A DNA stretch of 13,915 nucleotides. Source: JAKAGE01 sp964416665 (GTDB lineage: Bacteria > Patescibacteriota > Minisyncoccia > UBA6257 > 2-01-FULL-56-20). The stretch spans positions 1-13,915 of the forward strand of contig CAYQFA010000024.1 in assembly GCA_964416665.1 (NCBI GenBank), given 5' to 3'. Shown here piece by piece: positions 7,510-13,419 of this stretch. How positions within the stretch are numbered: position 1 is the first letter of the stretch; each line of letters opens with the position of its first letter. Both the position numbers and the translations under genes were made by a program. The notes beneath the pieces were generated by a model, which saw only the letters and a program-made list of their open reading frames with translations, ran no database searches and was not told where the DNA came from.

Positions 7510-7951
7510 TATTTCTGGCACACGATTTGCAGATCCCGTAGAACTCAAGCGAATGTTGGTCGATCTCCGTAAAATGCTTTGACTGTTTCAGAACGATCGC
7601 CTTCATGTTCTCTATGTCACAATGATGGACGTCCTCGACCTTGCCGCAGCGGGTGCAGATGAGGTGGTGGTGTTCGGTAAGATCGGCGAATTCATAGTGC
7701 GCGTGGTTGTGCCGCAGGTCGACCTGGCGGATGATATTTTTCTCCTTCAATGATTTAAGGGTCCGGTATACGGTTGCCTGGTCGATGCCCGTTCCCAAAT
7801 TATCGACGATCTGTTGGGCGGAGAGCGGGCGGGGATTCTTTTTGAAATATTCAAGGATCGCCACGCGAGCGCCGGTGGCTTTGTATCCGCTTTTTCTGAG
7901 CGCCGTTTTCAATTGATCGGCCCCACTCTTTTTATTTTGCCCCTTTACCAT
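7505..7951 (-). CDS. Fur-family metal regulator, probably Zur-like
   Basis: A 148-residue metal-dependent repressor. A winged-helix DNA-binding region covers about 10-80, including ATGARVAILEYF and the DQATVYRTLKSL recognition segment. The dimerisation and metal domain has HNHAHYEF (81-88), HHH (94-96) and the paired structural-zinc motifs CTRC (99-102) and CKSC (141-144). The open frame extends to 8011, but I choose the ATG at 7951. GGGGAAAA sits just upstream of it, and the longer form would run through the shared operator and the znuA promoter. Divergence from a zinc/manganese-type ABC importer and a 7-1-7 box between them support zinc (Zur) or manganese (Mur) sensing rather than iron. It probably represses itself and the importer. 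Confidence 0.88.
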   Translation of the reverse strand: MVKGQNKKSGADQLKTALRKSGYKATGARVAILEYFKKNPRPLSAQQIVDNLGTGIDQATVYRTLKSLKEKNIIRQVDLRHNHAHYEFADLTEHHHLICTRCGKVEDVHHCDIENMKAIVLKQSKHFTEIDQHSLEFYGICKSCARNS

Positions 7952-7960
7952 ATTTTCCCC

Positions 7961-7989
7961 ATTATTATCTAAATGCAAATTATTTGCAA
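7961..7989 (-). promoter_or_regulatory. Putative promoter of the Fur-family gene
   Basis: On the minus strand TTGCAA (7989-7984) and AATAAT (7966-7961) are 17 bp apart. GATAAT (7969-7964) is an alternative -10. The 7-1-7 box overlaps the -35 and spacer, so a bound repressor would block it. Confidence 0.35.
7974..7988. promoter_or_regulatory. Zur/Fur-type 7-1-7 operator
   Basis: TGCAAAT (7974-7980), T (7981) and ATTTGCA (7982-7988) form a perfect inverted repeat with the 7-1-7 geometry of Fur-family boxes. It resembles the actinobacterial Zur box (TGAAAAT-N-ATTTTCA), with one symmetric change per arm. It lies 6 bp upstream of the importer -35 and within the regulator promoter, so one site could control both directions. 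Confidence 0.7.
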
Positions 7990-7994
7990 ATAAC

Positions 7995-8022
7995 TTGACG
8001 TCACCGCGCATAGCGATATTAT
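7995..8022 (+). promoter_or_regulatory. Promoter of the metal-importer operon
   Basis: TTGACG (7995-8000) and TATTAT (8017-8022) are 16 bp apart, each matching 5 of 6 consensus bases. The -10 ends 6 nt before the ATG at 8029, so transcription probably begins at or near the start codon (leaderless). Confidence 0.6.
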
Positions 8023-8028
8023 GAACGC

Positions 8029-8973
8029 ATGGCTTGGAAAAAGGCTTCGTTCATAATTATTTTCGTCATAGTCGTGCTCGTGGGGGGATATCTGTTGTTC
8101 CTGGGCGCAAGATCGGTGCCGCCGACGGGCGGCGGTGTCCAGGAGTCCGGCGTCCTTCAGGTCGTTGCTGCGGAAAATTTCTGGGGCAGTCTGGCATCGC
8201 AGATCGGCGGTTCGCACGTGCATGTGATGAGCGTCGTGTCCGATCCGAACGCCGATCCGCATGAATACGAGACGAACGCCGCTGATGCCCGCGCGGTCGC
8301 CGGCGCGAGCTATGTGATCGAGAACGGTGCGGGCTACGACAGCTGGATGGACAAGCTTCTGAACGCCGGTGCGGGTTCGGTGCCGGATCGGAAAGTGTTG
8401 AACGTTGCGGTTTTAGTAGGCAAGAAAGAAGGGGACAATCCGCACTTGTGGTACGATCCGGACTATGTGAACACGGCGGCGGCGCAGATGGAGCAGGACC
8501 TCGCCGCGCTCGATCCGGCGAATGCCTCCTATTACGAGGCGCAGTATCAGACACTCCGGGCATCGCTCTTGCAGTATCAAGATCGCATCGCGACGATCAA
8601 GCAGCAGTTCGGTGGCACGAAGGTCGCCGCGACGGAGGATATTTTCGCCTACCTTGCGAACGCGGCCGGACTTGATCTTGTTTCGCCACCGGCGTTCATT
8701 GAGGCGGTCGCCGAGGGTAATGATCCGCCCGCAGCGAGCGTAGTCCAATTTGAAGAACAACTCAAGTCCGGTCAGGTCAAAGTTTTGGTATACAACGAAC
8801 AGACAGTGACGCCGCTCACCGACAGTATGAAGGCGCTTGCCGCCCAAGAGGACATTCCCATCGTCGGCGTAACGGAAACGATCCAGCCGCCGGATGTTCC
8901 ATTTCAAGAGTGGATGAATGCGCAGCTTATTTCATTGCAGAATGCGCTCAACGCACAGGCGCTCGGACAATAG
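8029..8973 (+). CDS. znuA: Metal ABC transporter substrate-binding protein, ZnuA/TroA family
   Basis: A 314-residue cluster A-I (PF01297-type) binding protein that captures Zn2+ or Mn2+ outside the membrane and delivers it to the permease. A hydrophobic segment at 7-26 is a signal anchor or signal peptide. No lipobox cysteine is present, unlike many Gram-positive relatives. Likely metal ligands are H78 (DPHEYE), H139 (NPHLWYDP) and E203 (ATEDIFAYL). The third ligand is His in classical ZnuA and Glu in manganese-type PsaA/MtsA proteins. The fourth may be E283 (VTETIQPP) or E257. The His-rich loop typical of Gram-negative ZnuA is missing. First gene of the importer operon, divergent from the Fur-family gene. 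Zinc versus manganese is unresolved. Confidence 0.88.
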   Translation: MAWKKASFIIIFVIVVLVGGYLLFLGARSVPPTGGGVQESGVLQVVAAENFWGSLASQIGGSHVHVMSVVSDPNADPHEYETNAADARAVAGASYVIENGAGYDSWMDKLLNAGAGSVPDRKVLNVAVLVGKKEGDNPHLWYDPDYVNTAAAQMEQDLAALDPANASYYEAQYQTLRASLLQYQDRIATIKQQFGGTKVAATEDIFAYLANAAGLDLVSPPAFIEAVAEGNDPPAASVVQFEEQLKSGQVKVLVYNEQTVTPLTDSMKALAAQEDIPIVGVTETIQPPDVPFQEWMNAQLISLQNALNAQALGQ

Positions 8974-9012
8974 CGGATAGGGTGGGGTGGACCACAAACA
9001 AAAATAAAATAG

Positions 9013-9018
9013 TACAAT
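9013..9018 (+). promoter_or_regulatory. -10-like hexamer before znuC
   Basis: TACAAT ends 7 nt before the ATG at 9026, in the 52-bp gap after znuA. There is no clear -35 and no Shine-Dalgarno sequence. It may give an internal leaderless start. Confidence 0.3.
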
Positions 9019-9025
9019 AGTAATC

Positions 9026-9835
9026 ATGGACAGCGCGCCGGCAAATGTTATTGTCGCAAAAAACCTGAAAGGGGGATATCCGACCCATACTGTTTGGCAG
9101 GATGTGGATTTTTCGATCGGCCATGGTGAATTCGTCGCGGTACTCGGTCCGAACGGTTCGGGGAAGACGACGTTTTTTCGCATGCTGCTTGGGCTGGCGC
9201 AGCCGCTTGGCGGTTCGCTCACCGTCTTCGGCGCCGCCCCGCGCCGCGGCAATTCGCGCATCGGTTATGTGCCGCAACAGCACCCGATCGACAGCGAAAT
9301 GGGGATCGAGGCGCTTCAGCTTGTTCGTCTGGGGCTTGATGGCAACCACTGGGGAATGGGCTCTGCGGCACAAGGCACCGAGGAAGCGCTCGCCGCGCTC
9401 AAGACCGTCGGTGCGGAGGAATTGGCGCATCGCCCCCTCGGCGTGCTATCGGGCGGTGAGCTGCAGCGCGTTTTCCTTGCTGAAGCGTTGATCGGAAAAC
9501 CCGACCTTCTCCTTCTCGACGAGCCGCTCGCGAACCTCGATATGCGCCGCGAGTCGGATTTTGTCCGGCTCATCAATGACGTGGTGCGTTCGCGACACAT
9601 CACCGTACTGCTCATCGCGCACAATATCAATCCGCTTTTGCCGGTGCTCGACCGCGTGATCTACGTTGCGAACGGTCATGTTGCTACCGGAAAACCGGCC
9701 GACGTGCTTACCTCGGAGTCGCTCACGAAGCTTTACGACATTCCTATCGAAGTGTTGAAGGATTCGCACGGGCGGATCGCCATCGTTGGGATGGAAGAGC
9801 CGACTCATGAGCATCACCACCATCATCATGAATAG
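9026..9835 (+). CDS. znuC: Metal ABC transporter ATPase with C-terminal His tail
   Basis: A 269-residue ATP-binding subunit powering the importer at the inner face of the membrane. Walker A GPNGSGKT is at 41-48, the Q-loop in YVPQQ (81-85), the signature LSGGE at 141-145, Walker B LLLLDE at 161-166 and the switch histidine H199. All are intact. The C-terminus is THEHHHHHHE, with H261 and H263-268. This is a natural metal-binding tail consistent with zinc transport or sensing, though not proof of it. The last 29 bp also encode the start of the permease in another frame. Confidence 0.93.
   Translation: MDSAPANVIVAKNLKGGYPTHTVWQDVDFSIGHGEFVAVLGPNGSGKTTFFRMLLGLAQPLGGSLTVFGAAPRRGNSRIGYVPQQHPIDSEMGIEALQLVRLGLDGNHWGMGSAAQGTEEALAALKTVGAEELAHRPLGVLSGGELQRVFLAEALIGKPDLLLLDEPLANLDMRRESDFVRLINDVVRSRHITVLLIAHNINPLLPVLDRVIYVANGHVATGKPADVLTSESLTKLYDIPIEVLKDSHGRIAIVGMEEPTHEHHHHHHE
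9793..9799 (+). promoter_or_regulatory. Shine-Dalgarno sequence deciding the znuB start
   Basis: GGAAGAG lies inside the znuC coding sequence, 7 nt before the ATG at 9807. The other candidate starts, 9786 and 9828, have nothing comparable. Confidence 0.5.
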
Positions 9836-10658
9836 CACCGCATTCACTTTCAATATTCTGAGCGACCTGCAATCCATGTGGCAGTACGATTTCATGCGGC
9901 ACGCGTTCGAGGCGGGGACGATCGTCGCCGTGATCGCCGGCATCATCGGTTATTTCATCGTTCTGCGTCAATCGTCATTTGCGGCGCACGCGCTTTCCCA
10001 TATCGGTTTCGCCGGCGCTGCCGGAGCGGTGTTGCTCGGCATCAATCCGCTCGCCGGATTGCTCGTGTTCACCTGCGGCGGCGGTCTTGCGATGGCGACG
10101 CTCGGTCGCAAAGCCGCGAGTCGCGACGTGCAGATCGGTACCGTGCTCGCATTCATGCTCGGCCTTGGCGTCCTCTTCATCAGTCTGTACTCCGGCTACG
10201 CGACGGAGGCATATTCGTTGTTATTCGGAGAAATCTTGGGCATCAGCAGCGGCGATGTGCTCGTCACGCTGATCGCGGGGATCGTTCTTCTCGCGGTGGT
10301 TGCCGCTGTCTACCGCCCGTTATTGTTCACTTCTCTTGATGAGGACGTGGCAGAGGCAAAGGGCGTGCCGATCTTCTGGCTTGGCGTCATCTTCATGTTG
10401 CTCGTCGCCGTCGCAACATCCATCGCCGTGCAGGTGGTCGGCGTACTTCTTATTTTTGCGCTCATGGTGACTCCCGCCGCGGTGGCTCAGCGGCTCGTCC
10501 GGCGCCCCGCACAGGGGATCGCGATCTCCGTACTCATCGCGCTTCTCGCCACCTGGATCGGGCTTTTCATCTCGTTCTACTTGCCGTATCCGGTCAGCTT
10601 CTTTATTACGACGATAACATTCGCGGTGTATGTGATCGTGCGTTTTTTCCAGGCATAG
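9807..10658 (+). CDS. znuB: Metal ABC transporter permease
   Basis: A 283-residue membrane subunit of the ABC-3 family (ZnuB/MntB/TroC) forming the translocation channel. It has about eight hydrophobic segments. The family motif VLRQSSFAAHALSHIGFAGA and the later stretch LLIFALMVTPAAVAQRL are recognisable. The frame is open from 9786. I place the start at 9807 because a GGAAGAG site lies 7 nt upstream. The ATG at 9828 is the alternative and would give an 8-bp overlap with znuC. With the 9807 start the first codons read the znuC His-tail codons in the +1 frame. Last gene of the importer operon; the next gene begins 19 bp later. Confidence 0.92.
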   Translation: MSITTIIMNSTAFTFNILSDLQSMWQYDFMRHAFEAGTIVAVIAGIIGYFIVLRQSSFAAHALSHIGFAGAAGAVLLGINPLAGLLVFTCGGGLAMATLGRKAASRDVQIGTVLAFMLGLGVLFISLYSGYATEAYSLLFGEILGISSGDVLVTLIAGIVLLAVVAAVYRPLLFTSLDEDVAEAKGVPIFWLGVIFMLLVAVATSIAVQVVGVLLIFALMVTPAAVAQRLVRRPAQGIAISVLIALLATWIGLFISFYLPYPVSFFITTITFAVYVIVRFFQA

Positions 10659-10662
10659 CGTA

Positions 10663-10671
10663 TGTTAGACT
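10663..10671 (+). promoter_or_regulatory. Extended -10 element before the ICMT-family gene
   Basis: TGT followed by TAGACT (10666-10671) resembles an extended -10 (TGN plus TANNNT). It ends 6 nt before the ATG at 10678, and no Shine-Dalgarno sequence is present. Confidence 0.35.
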
Positions 10672-10677
10672 TTCCCT

Positions 10678-11235
10678 ATGGCAATTTTCAACGCCCTCGT
10701 CGTTATCTTTTGGATCATCTTCGCCCTGTATTGGCTTTTCTCCGCGATAGGAGTTAAGAAGAATATCCGGAACGAAGAATGGCGGCGCAACGCCGGCATC
10801 CGCATCCTCCTCGCGGTCATCGTCGTCATATTATTCCAGGTCGGCTCCTCTTGGCAGTTTTCCGAATATCGATTTGGCGAAGGGGTACAACTGATCGGCG
10901 TTGTTCTTTGCGCCGCGGGCGTTGCGTTTGCGATCTGGGCACGGCGGTGCCTGGGCAAAAATTGGAGTGGAACGCCGGCCATGAAGGAAGGGCACGAGCT
11001 CGTGACGTCCGGGCCGTATCGCTTTGTGCGCCACCCGATCTATACCGGCATGCTTACCGCGATCCTCGGATCGGCGCTGGTAGGCGGCGTCATATGGTTC
11101 GCCGTTTTTATCATCTTCTGCGCGAACTTTTTCTATCGCGTTCCGATCGAAGAGCGCTATATGTCGCAGCTTTTTCCGAACCAGTATCCGGAGTACAAAA
11201 AAAGGACGAAGGCAGTGGTGCCGTTCGTGTGGTGA
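10678..11235 (+). CDS. Isoprenylcysteine carboxyl methyltransferase (ICMT)-family membrane protein
   Basis: A 185-residue integral membrane methyltransferase-like protein of the ICMT/PEMT superfamily. Hydrophobic segments lie at about 4-25, 41-56, 69-88 and 123-152. The SAM-binding signature GPYRFVRHPIYTG (112-124) is intact, and the downstream acidic motif is IEERYMSQLFPNQYPEYKKR (157-176). Bacterial members methylate small molecules or lipids, or have no known substrate; the substrate here is unknown. The gene starts 19 bp after znuB but has its own -10-like element, so it may be transcribed separately. It is followed by a strong hairpin terminator at 11274-11347. Confidence 0.88.
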   Translation: MAIFNALVVIFWIIFALYWLFSAIGVKKNIRNEEWRRNAGIRILLAVIVVILFQVGSSWQFSEYRFGEGVQLIGVVLCAAGVAFAIWARRCLGKNWSGTPAMKEGHELVTSGPYRFVRHPIYTGMLTAILGSALVGGVIWFAVFIIFCANFFYRVPIEERYMSQLFPNQYPEYKKRTKAVVPFVW

Positions 11236-11273
11236 AAGTAAGGCGCAGGATCGGGCTGCAGCTCACCAGGAAA

Positions 11274-11347
11274 AATAAAAAGAAGGATAGATGTTTTCAG
11301 CGAATTATTCTTATCACGAGCTGAAAACATCTATCCTTCTTTTTATT
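11274..11347. terminator. 28-bp perfect hairpin, bidirectional terminator
   Basis: Positions 11274-11301 and 11320-11347 are perfect reverse complements around an 18-nt loop. The stem base is A-rich on one side and T-rich on the other, so on either strand the hairpin ends in a T-run. It lies between the ICMT-family gene (plus) and tRNA-Ser(CGA) (minus) and can stop both transcripts. Confidence 0.85.
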
Positions 11348-11351
11348 ATCG

Positions 11352-11438
11352 CGGAGGGTACAGGATTCGAACCTGTGAGGGGATTTCTCCCCAACCGCAT
11401 TTCGAGTGCGGCGCGTTAGACCACTCTGCCAACCCTCC
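11352..11438 (-). tRNA. tRNA-Ser (anticodon CGA)
   Basis: An 87-nt type II tRNA. The acceptor GGAGGGT pairs with ACCCTCC, followed by discriminator G. The anticodon loop is CTCGAAA, giving CGA, which reads UCG. A long variable arm (GGGGAGAAATCCCC) and the T-arm loop TTCGAAT are present. CCA is not encoded. The 28-bp terminator hairpin begins 4 nt after its 3' end. Confidence 0.96.
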
Positions 11439-11460
11439 ATGGTTGTTCAGGTCGCTTATG

Positions 11461-11489
11461 ATTCTAAGATTTTTGGGAGAAAAAGCAAA
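11461..11489 (-). promoter_or_regulatory. Putative promoter of tRNA-Ser(CGA)
   Basis: On the minus strand TTTGCT (11489-11484) and TAGAAT (11466-11461) are 17 bp apart. The -10 ends 22 nt before the mature tRNA 5' end, a usual distance. The -35 match is weak. Confidence 0.4.
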
Positions 11490-11497
11490 CAGGAGCG

Positions 11498-12484
11498 CTA
11501 TTCCAGCGAATATTTTTTCTTGAGGTAGACGTAAAGATATCCGACGGCGATGAGCATCAGGCCGGCAAGCACCAAGGCGAGCGGCCATCCCAATCCGCTG
11601 GTGAAATATTCGCCGGTGATCTTCAGGATGTAGGCCATGAGAAAGAGCGAACCGAACGTGAGAAATGACTTTGCTTTAAGATAAACGCTCGTGAACAATG
11701 TGGCGAGGGCAAGTCCGGGAAAGATCAACTCCCAAAAAACGTTTTGCGCAGGGGACCATCCGCCGAGCGCAAGTGCCGCGCCTAAAAATCCGAGGATTCC
11801 GAAGCCATAGAGAAAGCCCGAGAGGGAAGATTTTTCGCTTTTACTGAAGGCGTAGCCGATGAGGAGGTAGCTTATACCGGCCACGAGCACGCGATATTCA
11901 AAGAAACTCCAGCCGAAGAGAGGATTGCCGGCGACCATAAAGTTCGTGAGGTCGAAAAAGAACCATGTGCTGAAAATGATCGAGAAAAGGGTGAAGATAT
12001 TTTTGCGCAGCGCTGCGTACGAGAGGAGGAATACGGCGAGCGCTATTCCGGAGATGAGGCTCTGCACGCCGGCACTGCCGGTATCAAAGCCGGCGTTATC
12101 GAAGAGAACATACAGACCGATCGGCAGGACGAGCGCGGAGATGAGATAGAACGCCGATCCGATCGTCTCAAACTTTTCTTCGCGGCCGAAGATGTATCCG
12201 AGAATGTAGGCCCCGACCGCTGCGCCGAGCGTCGCGATCAATCGCGTCGGGAAGCTGAGCGTTGACCAGTTCTGCCAGACGAGAATGGCTATGCCGAGGA
12301 AAACGATTGCGCCGCCGATATAATAGAGGATCTCCGCGATGCCGAGTTTTTTTATGAGAACAAGGTCTTTACTGCCCGGCCTGGTTCCTGCGCCTTCGTC
12401 GTATGCCGCAACGGCCTCTTCTTTGGTAAGGACTTTTTGTGCCGCGACCTCCTTTATATATTGGACCGCTTCATTTTTCTCCAT
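11498..12484 (-). CDS. Polytopic membrane protein, DUF2157-like
   Basis: A 328-residue protein with a soluble N-terminal region (1-48) and about ten hydrophobic segments between 50 and 320. It ends in a basic YLKKKYSLE tail. The segment LGIAEILYYIGGAIVFLGIA followed by QNWSTL resembles DUF2157-type proteins, whose function is unknown. No catalytic motif is visible. It is transcribed 36 bp downstream of the 12521-13033 gene and probably shares its transcript. The family assignment is tentative; an integral membrane protein is certain. Confidence 0.82.
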   Translation of the reverse strand: MEKNEAVQYIKEVAAQKVLTKEEAVAAYDEGAGTRPGSKDLVLIKKLGIAEILYYIGGAIVFLGIAILVWQNWSTLSFPTRLIATLGAAVGAYILGYIFGREEKFETIGSAFYLISALVLPIGLYVLFDNAGFDTGSAGVQSLISGIALAVFLLSYAALRKNIFTLFSIIFSTWFFFDLTNFMVAGNPLFGWSFFEYRVLVAGISYLLIGYAFSKSEKSSLSGFLYGFGILGFLGAALALGGWSPAQNVFWELIFPGLALATLFTSVYLKAKSFLTFGSLFLMAYILKITGEYFTSGLGWPLALVLAGLMLIAVGYLYVYLKKKYSLE

Positions 12485-12520
12485 AGTGGGTGATAGTTGA
12501 TGGTGGTTACGAGTGATTGA

Positions 12521-13033
12521 TTATTGATTAGTGATCCAGCCGAGGAAAGTGAAATTGTAGTAGTAATTTCCCTGATCTGGGATGTTCAATCTTTTGCTTA
12601 CGTTATGACCCTCAAGATATTTCGTGTTATAGCCGTCGCTCGGCGAGTAGGCGAACGGGAAGAATCCGCCGCCGCCGCTTCCCGAGACGATCTCGAACCC
12701 GTCCGGTGATTGTGGGTTCGTGTTGAGGGATAGCTTTTGCGCATCCGCGAACGAGATCTCCTCGCTCTGGTTCTTGCTCACGTCATATAAGAACAGCTGT
12801 GGCTGGCTTCCCGTGGGATACTCCCTCTCGATGTTCAGCGTGCTCGTGGTGATGTTCTCGTTCAACTGGCCGTTCGTGACGAAATACGCCGGGCCGTAGT
12901 CGGCGCCGCTCACATAGAGAAAATTGTATTTTGGTTTTGTAAAAAGCCCCGGCAGATAGATGCTCCCGGCGACGAAAAGGATCAGTAAGAGCGGTATCGT
13001 GATGCCGGCGATGAGCGGCAAGTTCTTCTTCAT
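12521..13033 (-). CDS. Single-anchor extracytoplasmic protein of unknown function
   Basis: A 170-residue protein with one N-terminal hydrophobic segment (about 6-29, after MKKNLP) and no lipobox. The remaining roughly 140 residues are polar, Tyr/Asn/Ser-rich and probably extracytoplasmic. A glycine run (SGSGGGG, 118-124) and several aromatic residues are visible. I do not recognise a domain. The ATG at 13033 is preceded by AAGGG with 6-nt spacing, supporting this start. It is the first of two minus-strand envelope genes. Confidence 0.78.
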   Translation of the reverse strand: MKKNLPLIAGITIPLLLILFVAGSIYLPGLFTKPKYNFLYVSGADYGPAYFVTNGQLNENITTSTLNIEREYPTGSQPQLFLYDVSKNQSEEISFADAQKLSLNTNPQSPDGFEIVSGSGGGGFFPFAYSPSDGYNTKYLEGHNVSKRLNIPDQGNYYYNFTFLGWITNQ

Positions 13034-13087
13034 GGGATGCCCTTATGATAGCATTTTGATATTTCCAAGTCTCGCGCCGTCTGGTTG

Positions 13088-13159
13088 TGCCCTCGGGAAG
13101 AATCGAACTCCCATCTTATCCTTAGGACGGATTTGTTCTATCCATTGAACTACGAGGGC
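13088..13159 (-). tRNA. tRNA-Arg (anticodon CCT)
   Basis: A 72-nt tRNA. The acceptor GCCCTCG pairs with CGAGGGC, followed by discriminator A. The D-stem is GTTC/GAAC, the anticodon loop GTCCTAA (anticodon CCT, reading AGG) and the T-loop TTCGATT. The outermost anticodon-stem pair is an A-A mismatch. CCA is not encoded. Confidence 0.94.
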
Positions 13160-13170
13160 TCTTGATTTAC

Positions 13171-13176
13171 TATACT
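13171..13176 (+). promoter_or_regulatory. -10 candidate for the tRNA-Ala/nested tRNA transcript
   Basis: TATACT lies 29 nt before tRNA-Ala and overlaps the tRNA-Arg -10 elements inside the palindrome CTATACTATAG (13170-13180). The only -35 candidate, TTGAAC at 13145-13150, is 20 bp away and lies within tRNA-Arg, so this call is weak. Confidence 0.3.
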
Positions 13177-13202
13177 ATAGACGTTGGTGCGCCGGATAGC
13201 AA
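13174..13202 (-). promoter_or_regulatory. Promoter of tRNA-Arg(CCT)
   Basis: On the minus strand TTGCTA (13202-13197) and TATAGT (13179-13174, 5 of 6 matches) are 17 bp apart. A second TATAGT follows immediately (13174-13169). The predicted start point is about 8 nt before the tRNA. Confidence 0.55.
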
Positions 13203-13205
13203 AAT

Positions 13206-13276
13206 GGGCCCATAGTAAAATGGTATTACGCCTCCATGGCATGGAGGAGGTCGGGGTTCGATTCCCCGTGGGTCCA
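13206..13276 (+). tRNA. tRNA-Ala (anticodon GGC)
   Basis: A 71-nt tRNA. The acceptor GGGCCCA pairs with TGGGTCC and includes the G3-U70 wobble that marks alanine tRNAs, followed by discriminator A. The anticodon loop is ATGGCAT (GGC) and the T-loop TTCGATT. CCA is not encoded. The nested tRNA locus starts 4 nt later, so the two are almost certainly co-transcribed. Confidence 0.95.
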
Positions 13277-13313
13277 CAGAGGTGGGGTGGCCGAGCGGTT
13301 TAAGGCAACAGTG

Positions 13314-13419
13314 TCGTCAGAGCGGAGGCGTGCGTGAGAGGTTGAAACGGACGGTCTTGAAAACCGTTATGCCAGCAATGGCATCGAAGGTTCGAATCCT
13401 TCCGCCTCCGCTCTGACGA
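13314..13419 (+). repeat. Inverted repeat extending the inner tRNA acceptor stem
   Basis: TCGTCAGAGC (13314-13323) pairs with GCTCTGACGA (13410-13419) and stacks directly on the 7-bp acceptor stem, giving 17 continuous pairs. A G-U pair (13313/13420) can close the base. The discriminator G of the inner tRNA is paired in this stem, so processing must open or cut it. Confidence 0.9.
13324..13410 (+). tRNA. Inner tRNA-Ser (anticodon TGA)
   Basis: A complete 87-nt type II tRNA. Acceptor GGAGGCG pairs with CGCCTCC, followed by discriminator G. The D-stem is CGT/ACG. The anticodon stem ACGGT/ACCGT encloses loop CTTGAAA (anticodon TGA at 13358-13360, reading UCN codons). The variable arm ATGCC/GGCAT is present, and the T-arm GAAGG/CCTTC has loop TTCGAAT. 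CCA is not encoded. Every helix is intact, so this tRNA should be functional once released. It lies wholly inside the anticodon-loop position of the outer tRNA. Confidence 0.95.

Noticed and set aside
7952..8011. Upstream ATG for the Fur-family gene at 8011
   Set aside because: The extension would cross the operator and the divergent promoter. The ATG at 7951 has a GGGGAAAA site.
12485..12540. Short TGATT-type direct repeats between the two envelope genes
   Set aside because: Only a few irregular AT-rich copies; no regular spacing or spacers, so neither a CRISPR array nor a defined iteron.
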